Of a stretch of DNA of 64,000 nucleotides, positions 18,901 to 32,820 are shown piece by piece. The notes under the pieces were generated by a model. That model did no database searches. It worked only from the letters and a program-made list of their open reading frames with translations, and was not told the origin of the DNA. Every line of letters begins with the position of its first letter. Within the stretch, counting starts at the first letter, position 1. Both the position numbers and the translations under genes were made by a program. Source of the stretch: Hirundichthys speculiger (Eukaryota; Chordata; Actinopteri; Beloniformes; Exocoetidae); contig JAGFBZ010000908.1 in NCBI GenBank assembly GCA_018398805.1, forward strand, positions 1 to 64,000, written 5' to 3'.

Positions 18901-21900
18901 TATTTTACATTTACATTTTTTTTAAGTTGTTAAGATGCAGCTATACGTTTTATTTATTTTAAAGTGGGCTACTTTTTATTTGATCAACATTTTACAAATA
19001 AGGGAATGACTCAAATGAACCTGCATGTTTCTTTGTTTTATTTTAAAGTAGGTTTACACATGCCAGTGTTTTTTTTCCTCCTCATTCCGAAGATTCAAGA
19101 TTAAATATATTTACTTCCATGTCAACAAGTTGATAGGAAATTGTCTTGGTTCAGCTCCCAAACATACAGTACAGCAGCAGCCAATATTCAGTCTTTATCA
19201 GAGTTTGAGGGTTACCTTTGTTACAGGTAAAACAGGTAAAAACAGCAATAAAATGTTAACAGTTTTCTGTTAACAAAAAGAACTATAGATTCTTTTACAG
19301 TGGATGACAAAAAAATTGGAAATGAAACGTTAATTAGGATCTTGATGACCTTGCATTAAAACTTTTTTCTGGCTGTTAAGTGAGTGGCTGTGAAACCTGA
19401 GTAGTGGGTAGAGAAAGAGAAGAGCAGCAGCAGCAGCACGACGGTACAGACGGGACAAGGCAATGACCCTCTTTCTGCCCCTTTTCTTCTCCTCTTGCCC
19501 TTGGGGAGATGCAACAGCTGCACCAGACAGACCACCACCCGTTAATGGCTACACCACGCACAAGACACTGTGATACCATGTAAGAAAAGTAAAAGGCTCT
19601 TAAATCTAAGGGATGCATTATATGTAATATGTTAATTCCAGCAATCTTACATAAAACACAGTCCAGTTTTCACTCCGCACTCCGCCATGGCAGTGTTAAT
19701 GTCACTTTACAGAGCAGAACAGCTGTCTAGTCCCTTTTTACACAGCCCAGGGGACAATGCAATTATAATATAAAGACCGACCTCTGACCCGATGACCTCT
19801 CAGCCTCTTACATGTTGACCTTCCACCTCACCCTAGCAGTCCAGCGCGTGCCTCTAAAACAAGAGGAAATATGAGATGCATTTATTCTGCCAATACAAGT
19901 GTCTATTTCTTACATAAGAACACTTGATTTTGTTTAAATATCTATTAAGACATAAACTTATTTCCTGTGTCTTTTCTTTTCTCCATCTAAACAGTATCAG
20001 TATCTGTTATTTTTTTCTTTCTCCTACATTAGAAAGAAGGGAGTTCTTCATCTGTAAAACACTGTTGTGTTTTGCTAAACTTTATAACTTTTTTTTTGGC
20101 ACTAGTGGCCTTCATTTGTAGTGGAGAGAGACAGGAAAGGGGGCAGAGAGAGTGGGGAAGACACGCAGAGGCCCACTTATTTTGTTTTTTGGTGCTATGA
20201 TTTCAAGGCTCATGTTTTATTTATTTATTTATTTTTTATTTTTTTTATTTGCTAGGTCTGTTCTGTGTTTAATTATTTCCCTGACTTGCCAGCTAATTCC
20301 TTCTGTTGTCTTCCCTGATTAGTGTCACCTGTCTCTTGTTATCTTCCCTGATTGCTTCACCTGCTGTTGTGTCTATGTATACACTGCTTGTCTTTCTTTA
20401 CCTTTGGCCAGTTGCTGTTCTGTCTATTGTGTTGCCTTGAGATTTTTTCCCTCTCTCTCTTTTTGTCTTCCTGGGTCCTTCTCCTTTCTGCTTTTGTGCT
20501 TTTCTGTGTTTTTTATATGCAATTTTTGCACCAGTTAGGAATTGGGAATTTTGGCTTTTTGGAATATTTTGCCTTGGCAGTGCTTTTTGACATTTTCTTT
20601 CAAAAGTGGAGACAGTTTCAGGAGGTCTTAATGGTTTGTGATGTGTTTTGGTCAAACTATCACATGGATATAGATCAAAAGCCCCCTTTTCAACCATGTC
20701 TTCTGAGCAATGTTCACAGCAGGCGGCTGAGTCACCCACTTCAATCAGCTCAACCCCCTCTTCCATGGGGGTCCCGGTTTTGAAACTGGTATTTCAAATT
20801 TATGCTTCCCACTGCAGAAGTACAGCAGATGTAGCATGATATGTGCGTGGGTGGAGATAAAGATGTGAAGGCTGGTAATTTTGCTTAGATCTGGGTCTGT
20901 GATGTCACAGTCCCATGCACTGACAGAGAATTTTTCAGACCCAGCCGAAGTGACTGCCCTCTGTTATACCAAAGTTTTGAGCTTGTAGAGTCTTAAAACA
21001 AATGGTCCTAAGAAAGAAAAGTAAAAAAGAAATCATTTTAAAATCAAGACGGTTCTAGTATTTTTGCATGTCTAAAAATGGGCATACTTTTCCAGCTTCT
21101 TGTACATGGTGGTCATTTGTCCAGAAATCGTGTAGCTTGTTCTTATTTTAGACATATTTTGCAAAAATGAGCAGTTAAAGTATTTAAAGAAATCAAATCA
21201 AAAAATGTTCTTTACTTATTTATTTTAAACACTTCTCTTACATTTTAATGCTTAACCTCCCAAATACCTCTATATGGGAATTGAACGACTACGGTTAGAT
21301 TATTTATCATTAATGTAAACAGATGCTCCAACTACGTGTTCTAGAAAGTTCTTATTGGCAACGCACAGCCAGTGTTGTTCAGTTCCTATGGCATTTCATG
21401 AAAAATCAAATGTCCTGGGCATAATGCCTTGGTTTAAATCCTGGTTGGTATTTATGTCCCCTCTACAATGCAGCCAACCACAAGCTTGTTTATTCCCCAC
21501 GAAGTGACAGTTTGTGGAGAATAGCTAGAAAAAGCCAGTCGCTGCTATTTGGCAATTGTAGCACTAACTTCCGGCTGCATCTCAACTGTTGCAGACATCT
21601 TCTTGGTTTGTTGGTTCCTTTTTTTTTTGTCCTTTATAAATAATAGCTTATTTCTATGGCACATTTTAAAGTGATTTCAGCTGAGCAAAGTGCTGTATCA
21701 GAAATACAAGAAAAACCTTGTACAGACCACTTATACTCACTTTTGGTTCACAACTGTTCTGCAGTCAGCTGTAATTCAGGCCTTCCAAGATGCTCTTTTC
21801 TGCAATTTAAATGGCAATGTGCAAGGCAGAAAAGTCAACTGCAGAAGAAATTGCATAGCTTGAGCGTTAGCAATATCAAAAGCTCTCTAACATTAAGTTA

Positions 21901-22599
21901 AATTGGACTTGCTTTCTGTTGAAGCAACATGAAGCGTCTTAATAAAGTAAAATTTAAACATGTGTTGCAAGCACATGCCTCACCAAGACAGCTTGTTCCA
22001 CTGGGTGTCTATTTCGAGAGCCCTCCTCTGTAAATCAATTATAAAAGTCAGACGGGGGGTGGGGGGTTCTGGGGACAAGTTGTATCTACTCTAAGCACAA
22101 GAAAAGTACATGGCTCTTGTTCCACTCTAGATTGCATACAATCTTCTATCTGTGCAAAAGCTATCCTGTCGTTATGTGGTCAAATAGTTGTTCTGTAACT
22201 GCTTCTCAGTTGGCTAAATATATGAATCTTTCTCGTCATCACTTAGTGCAATGAACCAAATATAATAATGTCTTGGACACAATCTGAGGAAGAAGAAATG
22301 TGTTGCTCGTAACATTTGGTTGTTACTGTATTAGTGAGCGATTCAGTGGAAACAGTGACTGTGCACTTTTACTGAAACAAATTGTGGCCTGTGCACATTA
22401 GAGAGAAGCAGGAGGAATACAACCTCACAGTGCTTTCTAAAAGCTATCGATCTCCTTTTCCGGGTTTCTCTGGATGGGGTCATTAACAATGTCTATGTAT
22501 TTCTGTGTGTGAAAGTGTGTATGTGCATGGATGCAAGCACATCTTCTGTCAGTTCAAAGGTTTTATCAGGGAATATCAGAACGGTTACACCGTGTTATT
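18901..22599. other. Unassigned stretch, possible LTR-like block at 20,210-20,640
   Basis: No gene supported. The block 20,210-20,640 is pyrimidine-rich on the + strand with CCTGATTAGTGTCACCTGTC and CTTCCCTGATTGCTTCACCT, phrases I associate with LTRs of fish retrotransposons; no partner LTR is seen. The 143-codon frame at 20,352 is hydrophobic low-complexity translation of this block and is not called. A GT-rich spot lies near 22,500. Confidence 0.35.
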
Positions 22600-23510
22600 C
22601 TTTTTTTCAGCAAAAATCAAGATAAATGCAGAATCGGCATGCAAAAGGTTTCCCCTGATTGCTTCCACCTGAATTGAATAAAAGCAGAAGCTTTGGTGCT
22701 CTGCTGGTCTGGAGTTTTCTGCTGTGTATCAACACAATGCCAAGGAGGAAAGACATAAGCAATGATCTTTAAGAATCAATTATTGCTGCCCATTAATCTA
22801 GCAAGGGTTAGAAAATGATTTCTGAAGAAGACAGTCTTCTTAGACGTTACAGGTGAAGGCCTGATTTCTTTAAAAATAGAAGATTGCACCTTTTATTTTA
22901 CATTTGTAAAGTTGCATTTCGCCTTCTGCAACAATGTTCTTTGGAGGGATAAAAAATAAAGTGGATATGTTTGGCCATATTTTTGCCAAACACAAATCAC
23001 AGCATATCAGCACAAATGGAGCACAAGGTTGAGCAAAATGGAGCGTAGTGGTAGGGCAGTCATGATTTGGGCTTACTCTGCGGCCTCAGGACCTGCACAC
23101 TTTTGAATCACTGATTCAACCATGAATTCCTCTGTATATTAGAGTATTCTATAGTCAAACATGAGGCCATCTGTGAGACAGATGAAGCGTCACTGAAATG
23201 GGTTATAAAACACCAGTAATCCTACAACATAATAGTTAATGGAGAGGTGCATAAATGCCCAAAAGCCTGGAGAGCAATATTGTAAGAGAAAGCAAAGATT
23301 TCTCTACAGTGATGTGACAAACTGATAAAGTCATACAGAAAACAATTACTTTAAATTATTGCTGCTAAATGCAGTTCTAAGAACTATTGAGTCATGGGGT
23401 GCACTACTTCTGCACGTCCTCAGTTTTTCTTAAATGAATAACAATCGCTGTCATATGCCATGTGTGGTTGTTTATCTGTTGTTTTTTAATTAAACCCCGA
23501 TCTAAAACTT
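22600..23510 (+). mobile_element. Tc1-like transposon remnant
   Basis: The ATG at 22,737 gives MPRRKDISNDL then a stop, the start of a common fish Tc1-like transposase. Further along, GTGGATATGTTTGGCCATA, AGCATATCAGCACAAA, CAGTCATGATTTGGGCTTAC and GATAAAGTCATACAGAAAAC correspond in order to the catalytic core and C-terminus of the same protein. Internal deletions and many stops are present, and neither inverted end is recognisable. Dead copy. Confidence 0.75.
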
Positions 23511-26500
23511 CATTTCTGAAAGTTTACATTCAATGCTTTTTGTTTGCGTGACTGAACGTTTGCTTATTCGTGCAACACGTGTGCATTTGAACTGTCGAAT
23601 TCAAAGGTTTGCACACGCAAGTGCAGCCACTCGTGTTTGACTGATCCTTTGACAGTCTTGGCACAAGGCCCCATTAAACTGACACAAAAAATGAGGCACA
23701 CACTTGTACTCTACCTTTTGTGTTCCTGCCACTTCTCTCTGGGTCAGAATGTCCTGCACCATTTTCTTTGTTCATTTATTTACCGCACTCAGCTGACTCC
23801 ACCTTTTGCTTTCTGTACGCCACATGTTAACTGCGTAGAGGGAAGCTTGGCTATACTGTACCTGGAATTGAATTTATTTGTAAATGCTCAGCAGATACAT
23901 GTCACAATTTGGGGGCTCTTATCTGTCACTGCTGATTCAAAAGTTTGCATGATAACAACAAACAAAAATAAGAGCCCTCCAATGTCAGCCGAGTCAGTAA
24001 ATACCACCTCCACTCTGTGTGGGGGAGGTGAAAGTATTTGATAACTGACATGGGGGTTTTTTGAACACCATGTCACAGTAAACTGATACACTGTACCTGC
24101 TCTCTTGGGGTCTAAAGAGAGATTTGCATCCAAAAAAAAAAAAAGAAAAGCAGAAGCTAAATGGCATGTGGATGGAAGAGGTGATACTTTACCGTAAACA
24201 GGGATCACATTGAATAAAAAGGTCACCGATGACTGACATTCGAAACCATAGTACTCATAACAACTTTCTCTTTCTTCTGATTTCAGTGGCAGTTTTGCAT
24301 CTCCAGTCCATAGCTGTTCTTTGCAGGTTTCTGTCACTCTTATGATATTAAATATAGGTCAGCCAATTGAATAAACCGAGTGACCTGATGAACTTGAGTT
24401 TGACACCACTTTTCTGTTTGTAGGCCTGCGTTCTCTCAGAGTACAGCACGTCTCTACCACACATTCCAAGATTGCATGCAGATATAGGAAACAGTTGCAA
24501 TAAGTGCTGATAAAACTGAAAGAGTCTATAATTTGTCACCTCCTTTCTTCACTAATGGCCTTCAGTAATATTTCTTCTGCATATGACACAGAAATTGCAG
24601 ACTCATTAGATCTTAATGCTAATTATATTACATAGATAAATGCTATATCCGTTGTTTCACAATGATCCCTGATAAGGGGACATATTGTGCACCTTATTTG
24701 GTTTTAAGTCAACTAATAAGTGCAGTTCCAAACATAGACAAGCCTTTCCGGCAGCCAAATGCTCAGCAAGCCAATGATGTCACAGAAAGGCATGCCACCA
24801 TGCTCCAGAGCCACCAAGTGATTCCACTGCACTGCATACCAACACTACATGACCCTTTCCATAATGCAGAGGGGCTCGAGCTCTAAAGACCACAGCACTT
24901 CATGTTCCCTCACTCATCCCTCATGGTCAAGGGACATCATGTGACAGGAGAATTCATTCACAATGTCATGTGCTGCAGAGAGCTCCATCTAAACACATGA
25001 GATATGAATGCTGTTGATAAGGACTGCACATTTTTTTGTATTCGACATGTCACAGCATGAAATATGCCACGTAACTCGAGTGCAGCGCCTTGGACAAGCT
25101 GAAGATCAAATTTGTCTCCTGGCATGACCCCTGCGTATCATCTTCAGTAAACATCTACAGCGAAGGGAGCATCTGTTTTTAGCTTGAAATGTTTGAAACA
25201 CTTAGTGAGAACTAGGAAGAAGATGATGTGGGAAATCCATTAGTCTATTTATAGTCTTGGACAGATTTATTAGAAACTCTGGACTGTAAACAGAACACTG
25301 AATATAATCAGAAATGAACAAAAAAATTCATTTTGTGTAAATGCAAGTATAAAATTCAGATCTTTCTGTAGTTTGTAAGTTGGATTTAGGCCAACTCACT
25401 TTTATGACCAGTTTAAAAACAGCTGATGGTTTCCTTTTCAAGCATGCTTTTGTGCTTTTCAGGTATTTCTTCTCCTGAAAGGATCTTCACTCCAAACATA
25501 GTTTTCTAACATGCTGCATTAATCTAATTTTAACACTGTCTTCCCTCTGGCTAGCTGTGCGCGCGCGCGTTTCCTTTTATTGGCATCATTTTATCACCCA
25601 TAAACAAAGAGGTTTGCTGAATTCCCAAATGGCTCTAATTTGGTGTGATCAAGCCACAGACTCTATAAAAAATAAAGCTTTAGATGGAAAGGGGTGTAAA
25701 CAATATGCAGAACGGTATGAATCTAAGCAGATCTGAGTTCCAACAGAATACCTGTTTTCAGCTTGGTTTAATTCCAGAATATTATTATTAATATTATAAT
25801 ATTATTATATTATATCCAGCATCTCACTGAGTTTCTGTTTAAACTGGGATGGGACTGAATGATTGCATCTCATTCTTCGTAGCTGGCCCTCACTTTTGTG
25901 GAGAAAAAGCTTGAATTATAGAATGATTTGGTATCCTACGGTCATGTGAAATGCAGAATGAACATTAAGTACAAAAGCATGATCTGCTTGGTTTAGTTTA
26001 GTTAAATACATGGTGCCAATCATTTTGGCCAGGGGGTTTTGTGTTTTGACTATGCAAAATTAGTTTAATTGCTTTTTTTTTTTTGACAATATTAAGATGT
26101 ATTGTGCTTGCATTTCAGGGGTAAAAATATTTCTGACTAGTGTTTTATTCAGGCTGCAGAAACTACTTTAGTTTTTAACCAAGTATTTGCTGACCTCTGC
26201 TGGTCAAAGATGAGTAACTCAAGACTTTCCACTCCAATAATGAGCTCAACATATTTCTTGGAGGAGGATCAAAAGACAAAAAATGAGTAAAGCACATGCT
26301 CACCATTGATTTTTGTGATATTTACCTGAAATGGGAGCCTGTCATGAGCAAATAAAATTAGATCCACAAGTCTCATAGAGGACACCCTGAACTAATTCAA
26401 TAATTGATGCAGATGGAGACCAGAGTCGTGACTTTGAGCCGTGGTCAGAAGTGGGTTTGCTCAGCCCTCTTCCCGGAAGCATGAATATGACTTTAGTTGT

Positions 26501-27489
26501 AATGTGGCCAGGGCAGCAGTTCTAGTAAAGTCATCCTGAGCATACTGAGGTGTGCTCGAGCTGCTCCACTGGCTGTTGCCGTAACACTCTTTCCCAGAAT
26601 TCCTCAGCCTTCTGATCATTAAGTGTTGATTTATGGCAGGGTGCCAGCTTCCAAGCAGCCAATTGTGAAACAGAAAGACATCCTCTGCATCAGCCGATAC
26701 ATGATGCTCTCCCTCCTCCCTCTTTGCATTATTGGAAAGGATTGCAGATTTTATCAGGAAATAGAGGCTTTGCTGATAAACTCCTCGGGCAGGAGGGAAT
26801 ACACACGTTTCATTTCTGCACTATGTAACTATATTTGTCAAACAAAAGCATTTACCATCTGTTGTGCAGTTCAATTGATCTAATAGCCCCACAAGCTTTC
26901 TTTGTTTCATGTTTACTTGAGTGCAGCACACTTTCTAGTAAACTGAAAGCTTTACGGTACTTTCCCCCCAAATACATTTTCAGGTCTTTGATGCCCACAC
27001 AAAGCAATGCATTCTCTTCTTCAGCTGATATTTTTTTTTTTACTCTGGAAGACTGAATAGTAAACCAGACATGAGCTTATTCATATGTTCCACTGTGTTG
27101 TAAAATGTATCTGTAGTAACCGTTTGTCTATTTTTTGTCTTCAAGCTAGAAACAGAAGACTGAAATGCAAAGTGTCTTGAGATTTTATTCATTAAAACTC
27201 AAACTCGTTTGCTTTGGATACCAGTGTAGGAAAAAAAAAAAAAAACAAAAACCTCCCAGATATACCTTTTTTTATGCAAAGCCTTTTCCTCCAATGTATT
27301 ATCTTCTTATGAAAGCTTTGTGATTTAATATTATTATTTTCCCAAAGAGGAAACACAGCACTTGAACATCACTTATCAAATCTAACTTTCAGTAAAAATA
27401 AAGCAACCTGAAGATTTCCTGTAAATGTCCCTACAACAACAGAGTGATGTGAGTCTTCTGGATAAGGAGCTTAGTTGTCTTTCCAGTGT
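23511..27489. other. Unassigned stretch
   Basis: No gene or repeat I can support. It is mixed-composition DNA with a (GC)n spot at 25,560-25,570 and ATT-rich runs near 25,780. The parts 24,890-25,060 and 26,600-26,800 have higher complexity and might be conserved non-coding DNA. Confidence 0.4.
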
Positions 27490-27795
27490 ATGCCGGGGAT
27501 GATGCTCAGGGTTATTCATGATATAGGTAACAGTTTATTCCGTGTCTGCAGCCAGTGACTGAGTCAACTGTCCTAATCAGTTTTAGTCTGTTTGCGTCAC
27601 TGCAATGCTGCTCCAGCAGAAAACAGAGCAGCGGCCAGAGCAGGTAGAGCATCTCCAGCATCTTGGTGCACACACTGACTGTACAGTCATGCTGTTTATC
27701 TCCCGGTTCAGGCTGTTGTTCACGTAAACACCCAGGTGTCTGTCGTCCTCAGTCATCTCCACATCCTTACCCAGGATGCATCGGGGCTGCAAAAG
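27490..27795 (-). mobile_element. LINE reverse transcriptase 3' fragment
   Basis: The - strand frame 27,792-27,583 contains DDRHLGVYVNNSL followed by NREINS, matching the ...YLGV.LD..L.. motif near the end of the reverse transcriptase of fish non-LTR retrotransposons. The remainder (CAPRCWRCSTCSGRCSVF) is shifted relative to the family. It is a short 5'-truncated piece, the usual LINE outcome. Confidence 0.6.
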
Positions 27796-29184
27796 TCGGT
27801 CACCAGTAAGTTATCCTTCTTGTTCAATATTCCATTCAAGATGGGATGTTCAATGTTCACACGACAGTATTTTTATTACAGGATCATGTCTTAGTTGGAA
27901 TCATGTGCCATGTTGAGAGTTATGAGTACCAACAGAGGGATGCTATTTTGTCCAGCCAGAAACTGAAACCAAAATTCAAAAGCATCTTTCAATGCAGTTA
28001 AGATGCTGCAAAATTTCAGAGTTAGCTTATAGAATTGCAGAGCTGCACTTCACTCATGTAATGGATGCTTAGTTGTACATCACTGCCATCTACTGGTGAT
28101 ACATTGACACTACTTCTCCTAACGAGTAAAACAATTAGTCTTCTTGAAGGATATTCTGTTTTTCATATCCTCGCTTGTCAGTAGGTTTAAAATTTACGCA
28201 AGCTCACAAGTTTTCTGACATACTTTGATCTGTTTGACTGCCAATTTATGTTAAAAATCATCTCCCTGTGCTGAGGTTATTATCATGGGGAGCTCACAGG
28301 AAGTGGTGTCTGCCAGAGCTAAGGTGGGGAGCTCATTTGTTGGCTATACACTTTGGTAAAACAGCTTAGGTTTTCCAAAATCATCTGAATGTGTGATCTA
28401 GGCATCTGCTGATGCCTGGAGAGAAGAAATAACATGAGAATGAGAACATATGTGCTGGGAGAATGTGTCAGTAGACAACTTTGCTAAAAGTCCTTGCGTT
28501 GTACTACTAACTAAATGGTTGGCCCGTTTTCTTCTTTTCACAGCTATAATGATACGTCCCATAATCATTTCTGATCCCCCCCCCCCCCCCCCATCTATTT
28601 TTCAGAGTAAAAAGCAACATAAGAGAGAGCGGTGAAAGAGTTTCTGAATTCAGTGTAATTCCTTCTGGGTTTTTTTTTTCTTCCACAGAAAGGATATTAT
28701 CTTTGTGTCAACAGGAAGGGTATTATCTTTGTCAGTGTCAGCAACAGGTACTTGCAGCAACAGGTCCCACCAAAGTGTTACTGCCTTTACAGTAGAAGTC
28801 AGCAGTACGTCACCAACACTCAGATACCAAACCGCACTGTCAGGACTCTCCCACAAAAAAAGCTCTCTGTTTAATCCGGCCACCCAGAGAGACATCTGTA
28901 AACAGTCACTGCTCCAGCCAGTATGGACGGCTCTCGTCACTATAATCTGCTGTGCACTACCATGCTGCAGATTGTAGTCTGTGACACACAACTGCTGATT
29001 TCAGGCAGGTGGACCTGCTCCCTCTGTAGAGACATCCTGTTTCTTAATCAAGCCAATACATTTCTAATATCTGTCAGCAAGAGAAGCAGTGAGGAACTAA
29101 ATTATCTGGTAATATGTTGATGTTTCAGATATTTGCCTACTGTTTGTAGTTTACATTTTTTTTTGTCTGAATATGACAGACATA
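27796..29184. other. Unassigned stretch with a poly-C run
   Basis: No supported gene. A run of about 17 C near 28,576 and a poly-T run at 28,671 are the only low-complexity marks. Frames on both strands at 28,650-28,991 overlap each other and have no domain. Confidence 0.4.
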
Positions 29185-29186
29185 TA

Positions 29187-29348
29187 CAGTGATCCCTCAC
29201 CAATTCGCGCTTTAAGTTCTTAGTTATTCGCGGATTTTTTTTTCCAGAAATATATAATATTAAAAAAAAAATCAAGAAAAAATTGCGGAAACATCACAGG
29301 ATGTTGTGCACGTTCTCCCCCTTAACCGCTAAAAATAAGGGATCACTG
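29187..29348. mobile_element. Short TA-flanked MITE, CAGTGATCCCT ends
   Basis: CAGTGATCCCT at the left and AGGGATCACTG at the right are perfect inverted repeats, each flanked by TA (29,185-29,186; 29,349-29,350). About 160 bases, non-coding. The end sequence and TA flanks fit the Tc1/mariner superfamily (pogo/Tigger-like MITEs). Confidence 0.85.
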
Positions 29349-29494
29349 TATTACAGGAAATAATATGTGTTTGTATCTAATAAATCTTAAGCACTCACGA
29401 CTCAATTACAACTTGGAGGCAGCTGCATGCTGGAGTTATTAATTCAAAGGTCAACTAGATTAAATCAAGTGCATGTTTCACTTTCCTTTTTGGC

Positions 29495-29765
29495 TACGGA
29501 GTGGGAGGCAGAGTCAGTAGACCTCCAAGTAGAAGGTCACCAGATTGATCCCCAGCTCTGTCGTGTGCCAAAGTGTCCTGAGGAAGGACACTAAATCCCA
29601 TGCTGTCCCTACTGTACCAGTCCAAAAGCCTAGATAAATAGGGGAGGGTTGTGTCAGGAAGAGCCTCTGATGCTATTTATTTATTTTTTTAAACCTATGC
29701 CAAATCAATATGAGGACCATGATGATCTGTGGTGGCAACCCCTACAGCGGGAAAAAAGCTGAAAT
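29495..29765 (+). mobile_element. tRNA-derived SINE (teleost type)
   Basis: The head GGTCACCAGATTGATCCCCA resembles a tRNA B box. The body has AAAGTGTCCTGAGGAAGGAC, and the tail CCAAATCAATATGAGGACCA followed by GGCAACCCCTACAGCGGGAA matches the widespread fish SINE/LINE 3' end. The A box side is degraded. Confidence 0.7.
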
Positions 29766-30429
29766 AAGATACTTCTTGTGTCACTCTCCTTTTTTATCTC
29801 TACCAACTCCTTTAGAAAACTTTCTGACTCTATAACATCTACATGCAGCACTAACTGTCTGCTAACTGTACTGTAATAGGACAATGGGCATGTAATGTGA
29901 GGTATAATAATCCTGTAAAGCCACCAATAAATGGATATAAAAATAAATGAAAATACTCCATCACATGGAAAGGTCCTGCATGAAAAAGTTATACTTAAAT
30001 AAAAGTACATAGGTGTCAGGGGAAGAATGTATTAAAATAAAAACACTGGTTAGGTCCCCTAGTTTAATATTCTTCAACAAAACTCATTTTCACAGTCTTT
30101 AAAAAAATTAATTCAAGTTATTTATTAATCAATTTAAAACATTTACTTAATAGACAGCTCAACACAAATGATTAAATGATTATCATTGTCTGCTCGACTT
30201 CCTTTAAATAAACTAAAAAAATCTGATGGCAGTTATGAAGAAAAAAACAGAAAAGTTGTTAAAATACAATGTACCATCATTTTTTTTTTTTTTTGAAGAT
30301 TTATTTGTAAAAAAAAAAACACATTAATTGGTTGCAGGTGTGTCATGGCTGAGATTCAGGGAGCCTGGGGAAATCTCTGTGAGTACAGCTGGAGGAGTTT
30401 GACCTTTAAACCATCAGGCACCACATGTT
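29766..30429. other. Unassigned stretch
   Basis: AT-rich, poly-T and poly-A runs at 30,280-30,320, no gene supported. Confidence 0.5.
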
Positions 30430-30810
30430 TGAAAAACCATCATATCACTGTGATCAATAAAGCCACATGGGCTCAGGAGTACAGTCCGCTGCTGCATCCA
30501 GAAATGTGATCTTAAAAGGCACTACGCAAGGAGGAAATCGTATATCAACGGTGTACAGAAACACTGCCAAGTTCTCTCGGCATGAACTCTCAGATGGCCG
30601 GAGAGACAGCGAGCACATGTTTTTTGGTCAGATGAGCTCGTATTTCACTTTGCTTTTGAGGAAAATGGACATTGGGTTCTAAATGCCAAAGATGTGAAAG
30701 ACCATCCAGCTGTTATCAGTGAAAGATACAAAAGCCAGTGTCTGTGATGGGATGTGGGTGTCCATGGTGCTGGTGACTCACGTTCATGGGAGGGTATCAT
30801 TGAAGCAGAG
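30430..30810 (+). mobile_element. Tc1-like transposon internal remnant
   Basis: ACATGGGCTCAGGAGTACAG, then after a gap TTTTTGGTCAGATGAGCTC (around the first catalytic Asp), GACCATCCAGCTGTTATCAG and AAAAGCCAGTGTCTGTGATG follow the order of a fish Tc1-like transposase, the same broad family as 37,090-38,240. No inverted ends, no usable frame. Confidence 0.55.
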
Positions 30811-32591
30811 TTGCACATTTGAATTTTCTCCCCACATATACATTTAGAGGTTTTATGAGTGTGATTAAAAGCAGGGGTAATGAAACACTTGCATCTCTCC
30901 CAAATTTCTTTGGGTAAATCACATATAATGGAGCTGGATCAAGCAATCTGAATCTGATCTTGATGTCTGAAGCTTTGGACACAACAGTTCCTTATAAATG
31001 CCTGTTTAAAAGGGGAAAGAAGAAAAGGGCATGTCGATCTGTTTTCAGATTTCAGTTTTCCTTAAAAATTCAGTTTTCTTGAGGGAAAATCCTTAGTGAC
31101 GACCAAAACAGTTAGATTAAAAAATACAATAAAAAATAATTAAAACATTTTTGACAGCTTAGTTTTCAAAATACAATTCCAGTGTGTAACTTCTGTCTAC
31201 TTTTGAATTTCTACATTTTTTTTTTTTTTGCCCTCACAGAGGAACATTTTATTCTGTTTAAATGTACATATCTTGGCCACTTGAGGGCACTAGATGTCCA
31301 TGGATGACAAGATCCCTAGAAATTACAGAGACAACCTATCAGAAAAAATATGAGTGAGCCAGGACAAAGAAGTATTGTGCAACAACAAGCACAGAACAAT
31401 AGTTTGGGGAAAGAAAATTAGTAGAAACCTTTCTTCTTTGTGATGGTTATCCCCATATGCTGATCACACATTTTTGGAAATTTCCTCTCGGCTAATTATG
31501 ATCTTTGGCATCTTGTATTATGGCACAATTGAAGGGTAAAAAACAAAATAAAATAAAATAAAATCCCCCTTCAGCTGAAAAATCTGCAGATTTGCCGTTT
31601 GAAGCTTGTTTCTACTAGCTTTATATGACGGTGTATGTGAAACCATGAAGAGAGAAAAAAAGTCCAGATTTTGGCTTCCCATGCTTCTCTCTGTACAGTG
31701 TTAAATAACAAACAACTGTTATCTGTCCTGACAGGCTGTGTTTGAGTAATGGCACTGCTGAAGCTCACACTCAACCGCAACACAGACCTGGGTGGAGGGG
31801 TAGGGGGGTGGGGGAGGCCTTGGCCATGTGGATGTACACATTCCTGGTTCCGTGTTCAGGTTTTGAGCTTATAAAGCCCCTTAAATGCAGGGCTTTCCAT
31901 TAATCTGACGGCAAATGAAAGTGTTGGTGTCATATCTGAATGAGCCTCCTGGTGCTGTTCTGTATTATTTTGCGACAGCAGTCACACTGGGTCAGACCTT
32001 GTAATATATACATATAAGACTGAACATGGCACATTACATTGCACTACAACCTTTCAATTTAAATGACTTATTGTATTTATCCCCCATGTGTGGTGCAGTA
32101 TCCTAACACATTTACATTTACAGGTTGCTTTCTCGACCAGGAATCTGACAAGCAACTTTCTTTAATTAAAAAAAGACGACTCTACAGCCCCCAGCATAAG
32201 TCTGACCACAGGACTGGCTTAATAGACAGACATTCAAAGCTTCGTGGGTGAATTTGGCATTAGATCTCAAGGTTTTTCTTATAATAATTAGATGCAGCAC
32301 TAAGTCATGTCTTCAGGGCATCTGAGTTAGAAAGACGAGAGAAACTTTTCTCTAAAGTATTGCAATATTTTACATGCAGACTTTGCTGTTTCTATTGTAC
32401 CAATATTTTCACATGCTGTCCTTTTTTTTGGAGTTGATAACAGTTTCTGTAGTGCATTGAAACAAGTATAACAATGATTGTTCAGTAAGCTTAAATGTGG
32501 AGAAAAATGATCATTTACAGTTGCTTCACTGCTACACAAAACTCTGTAGGTCCTCCCAGAATTAGTTTTCCCACAAGAACATATTGTTGTT
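30811..32591. other. Unassigned stretch
   Basis: No supported gene. Poly-T near 31,217, AAAT repeats near 31,545 and a G-rich spot at 31,790-31,820. Confidence 0.45.
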
Positions 32592-32820
32592 CCTTCCACA
32601 GTCCAAAGACATGCATGTCAGGTTAATTAGTGGTTCTAAATTACCCTTAGGAGTGATTGTGAGTGTACATGGTTGTTTGTCTCCATGTGGCCCTGTGATG
32701 GACTGGTGACCTGTCCAGGGTGGAACCACTGCCTTTCCCCCGAAGAGAGCTGGGACAGACTCCAGCAGATCCCTGTTACCCTGCATAGAATTAAACGGGT
32801 ATAGATAATGGATGGATGGA
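32592..32820 (+). repeat. GGAT-tailed interspersed repeat (3' part)
   Basis: ACAGTCCAAAGACATGCATG, then TGGACTGGTGACCTGTCCAG, ending GATAATGGATGGATGGA. This is the 3' part of the same family as the interrupted copy at 48,225-50,225, in opposite orientation. The head is missing. Confidence 0.85.

Noticed and set aside
20352..20783. 143-codon hydrophobic frame on the + strand
   Set aside because: Pyrimidine-rich low-complexity DNA yields Leu, Phe and Cys; an antisense frame covers the same block and there is no domain.
23637..24337. Overlapping frames of 134 and 149 codons on both strands
   Set aside because: Mutually antisense, no domain, no splice or codon support.
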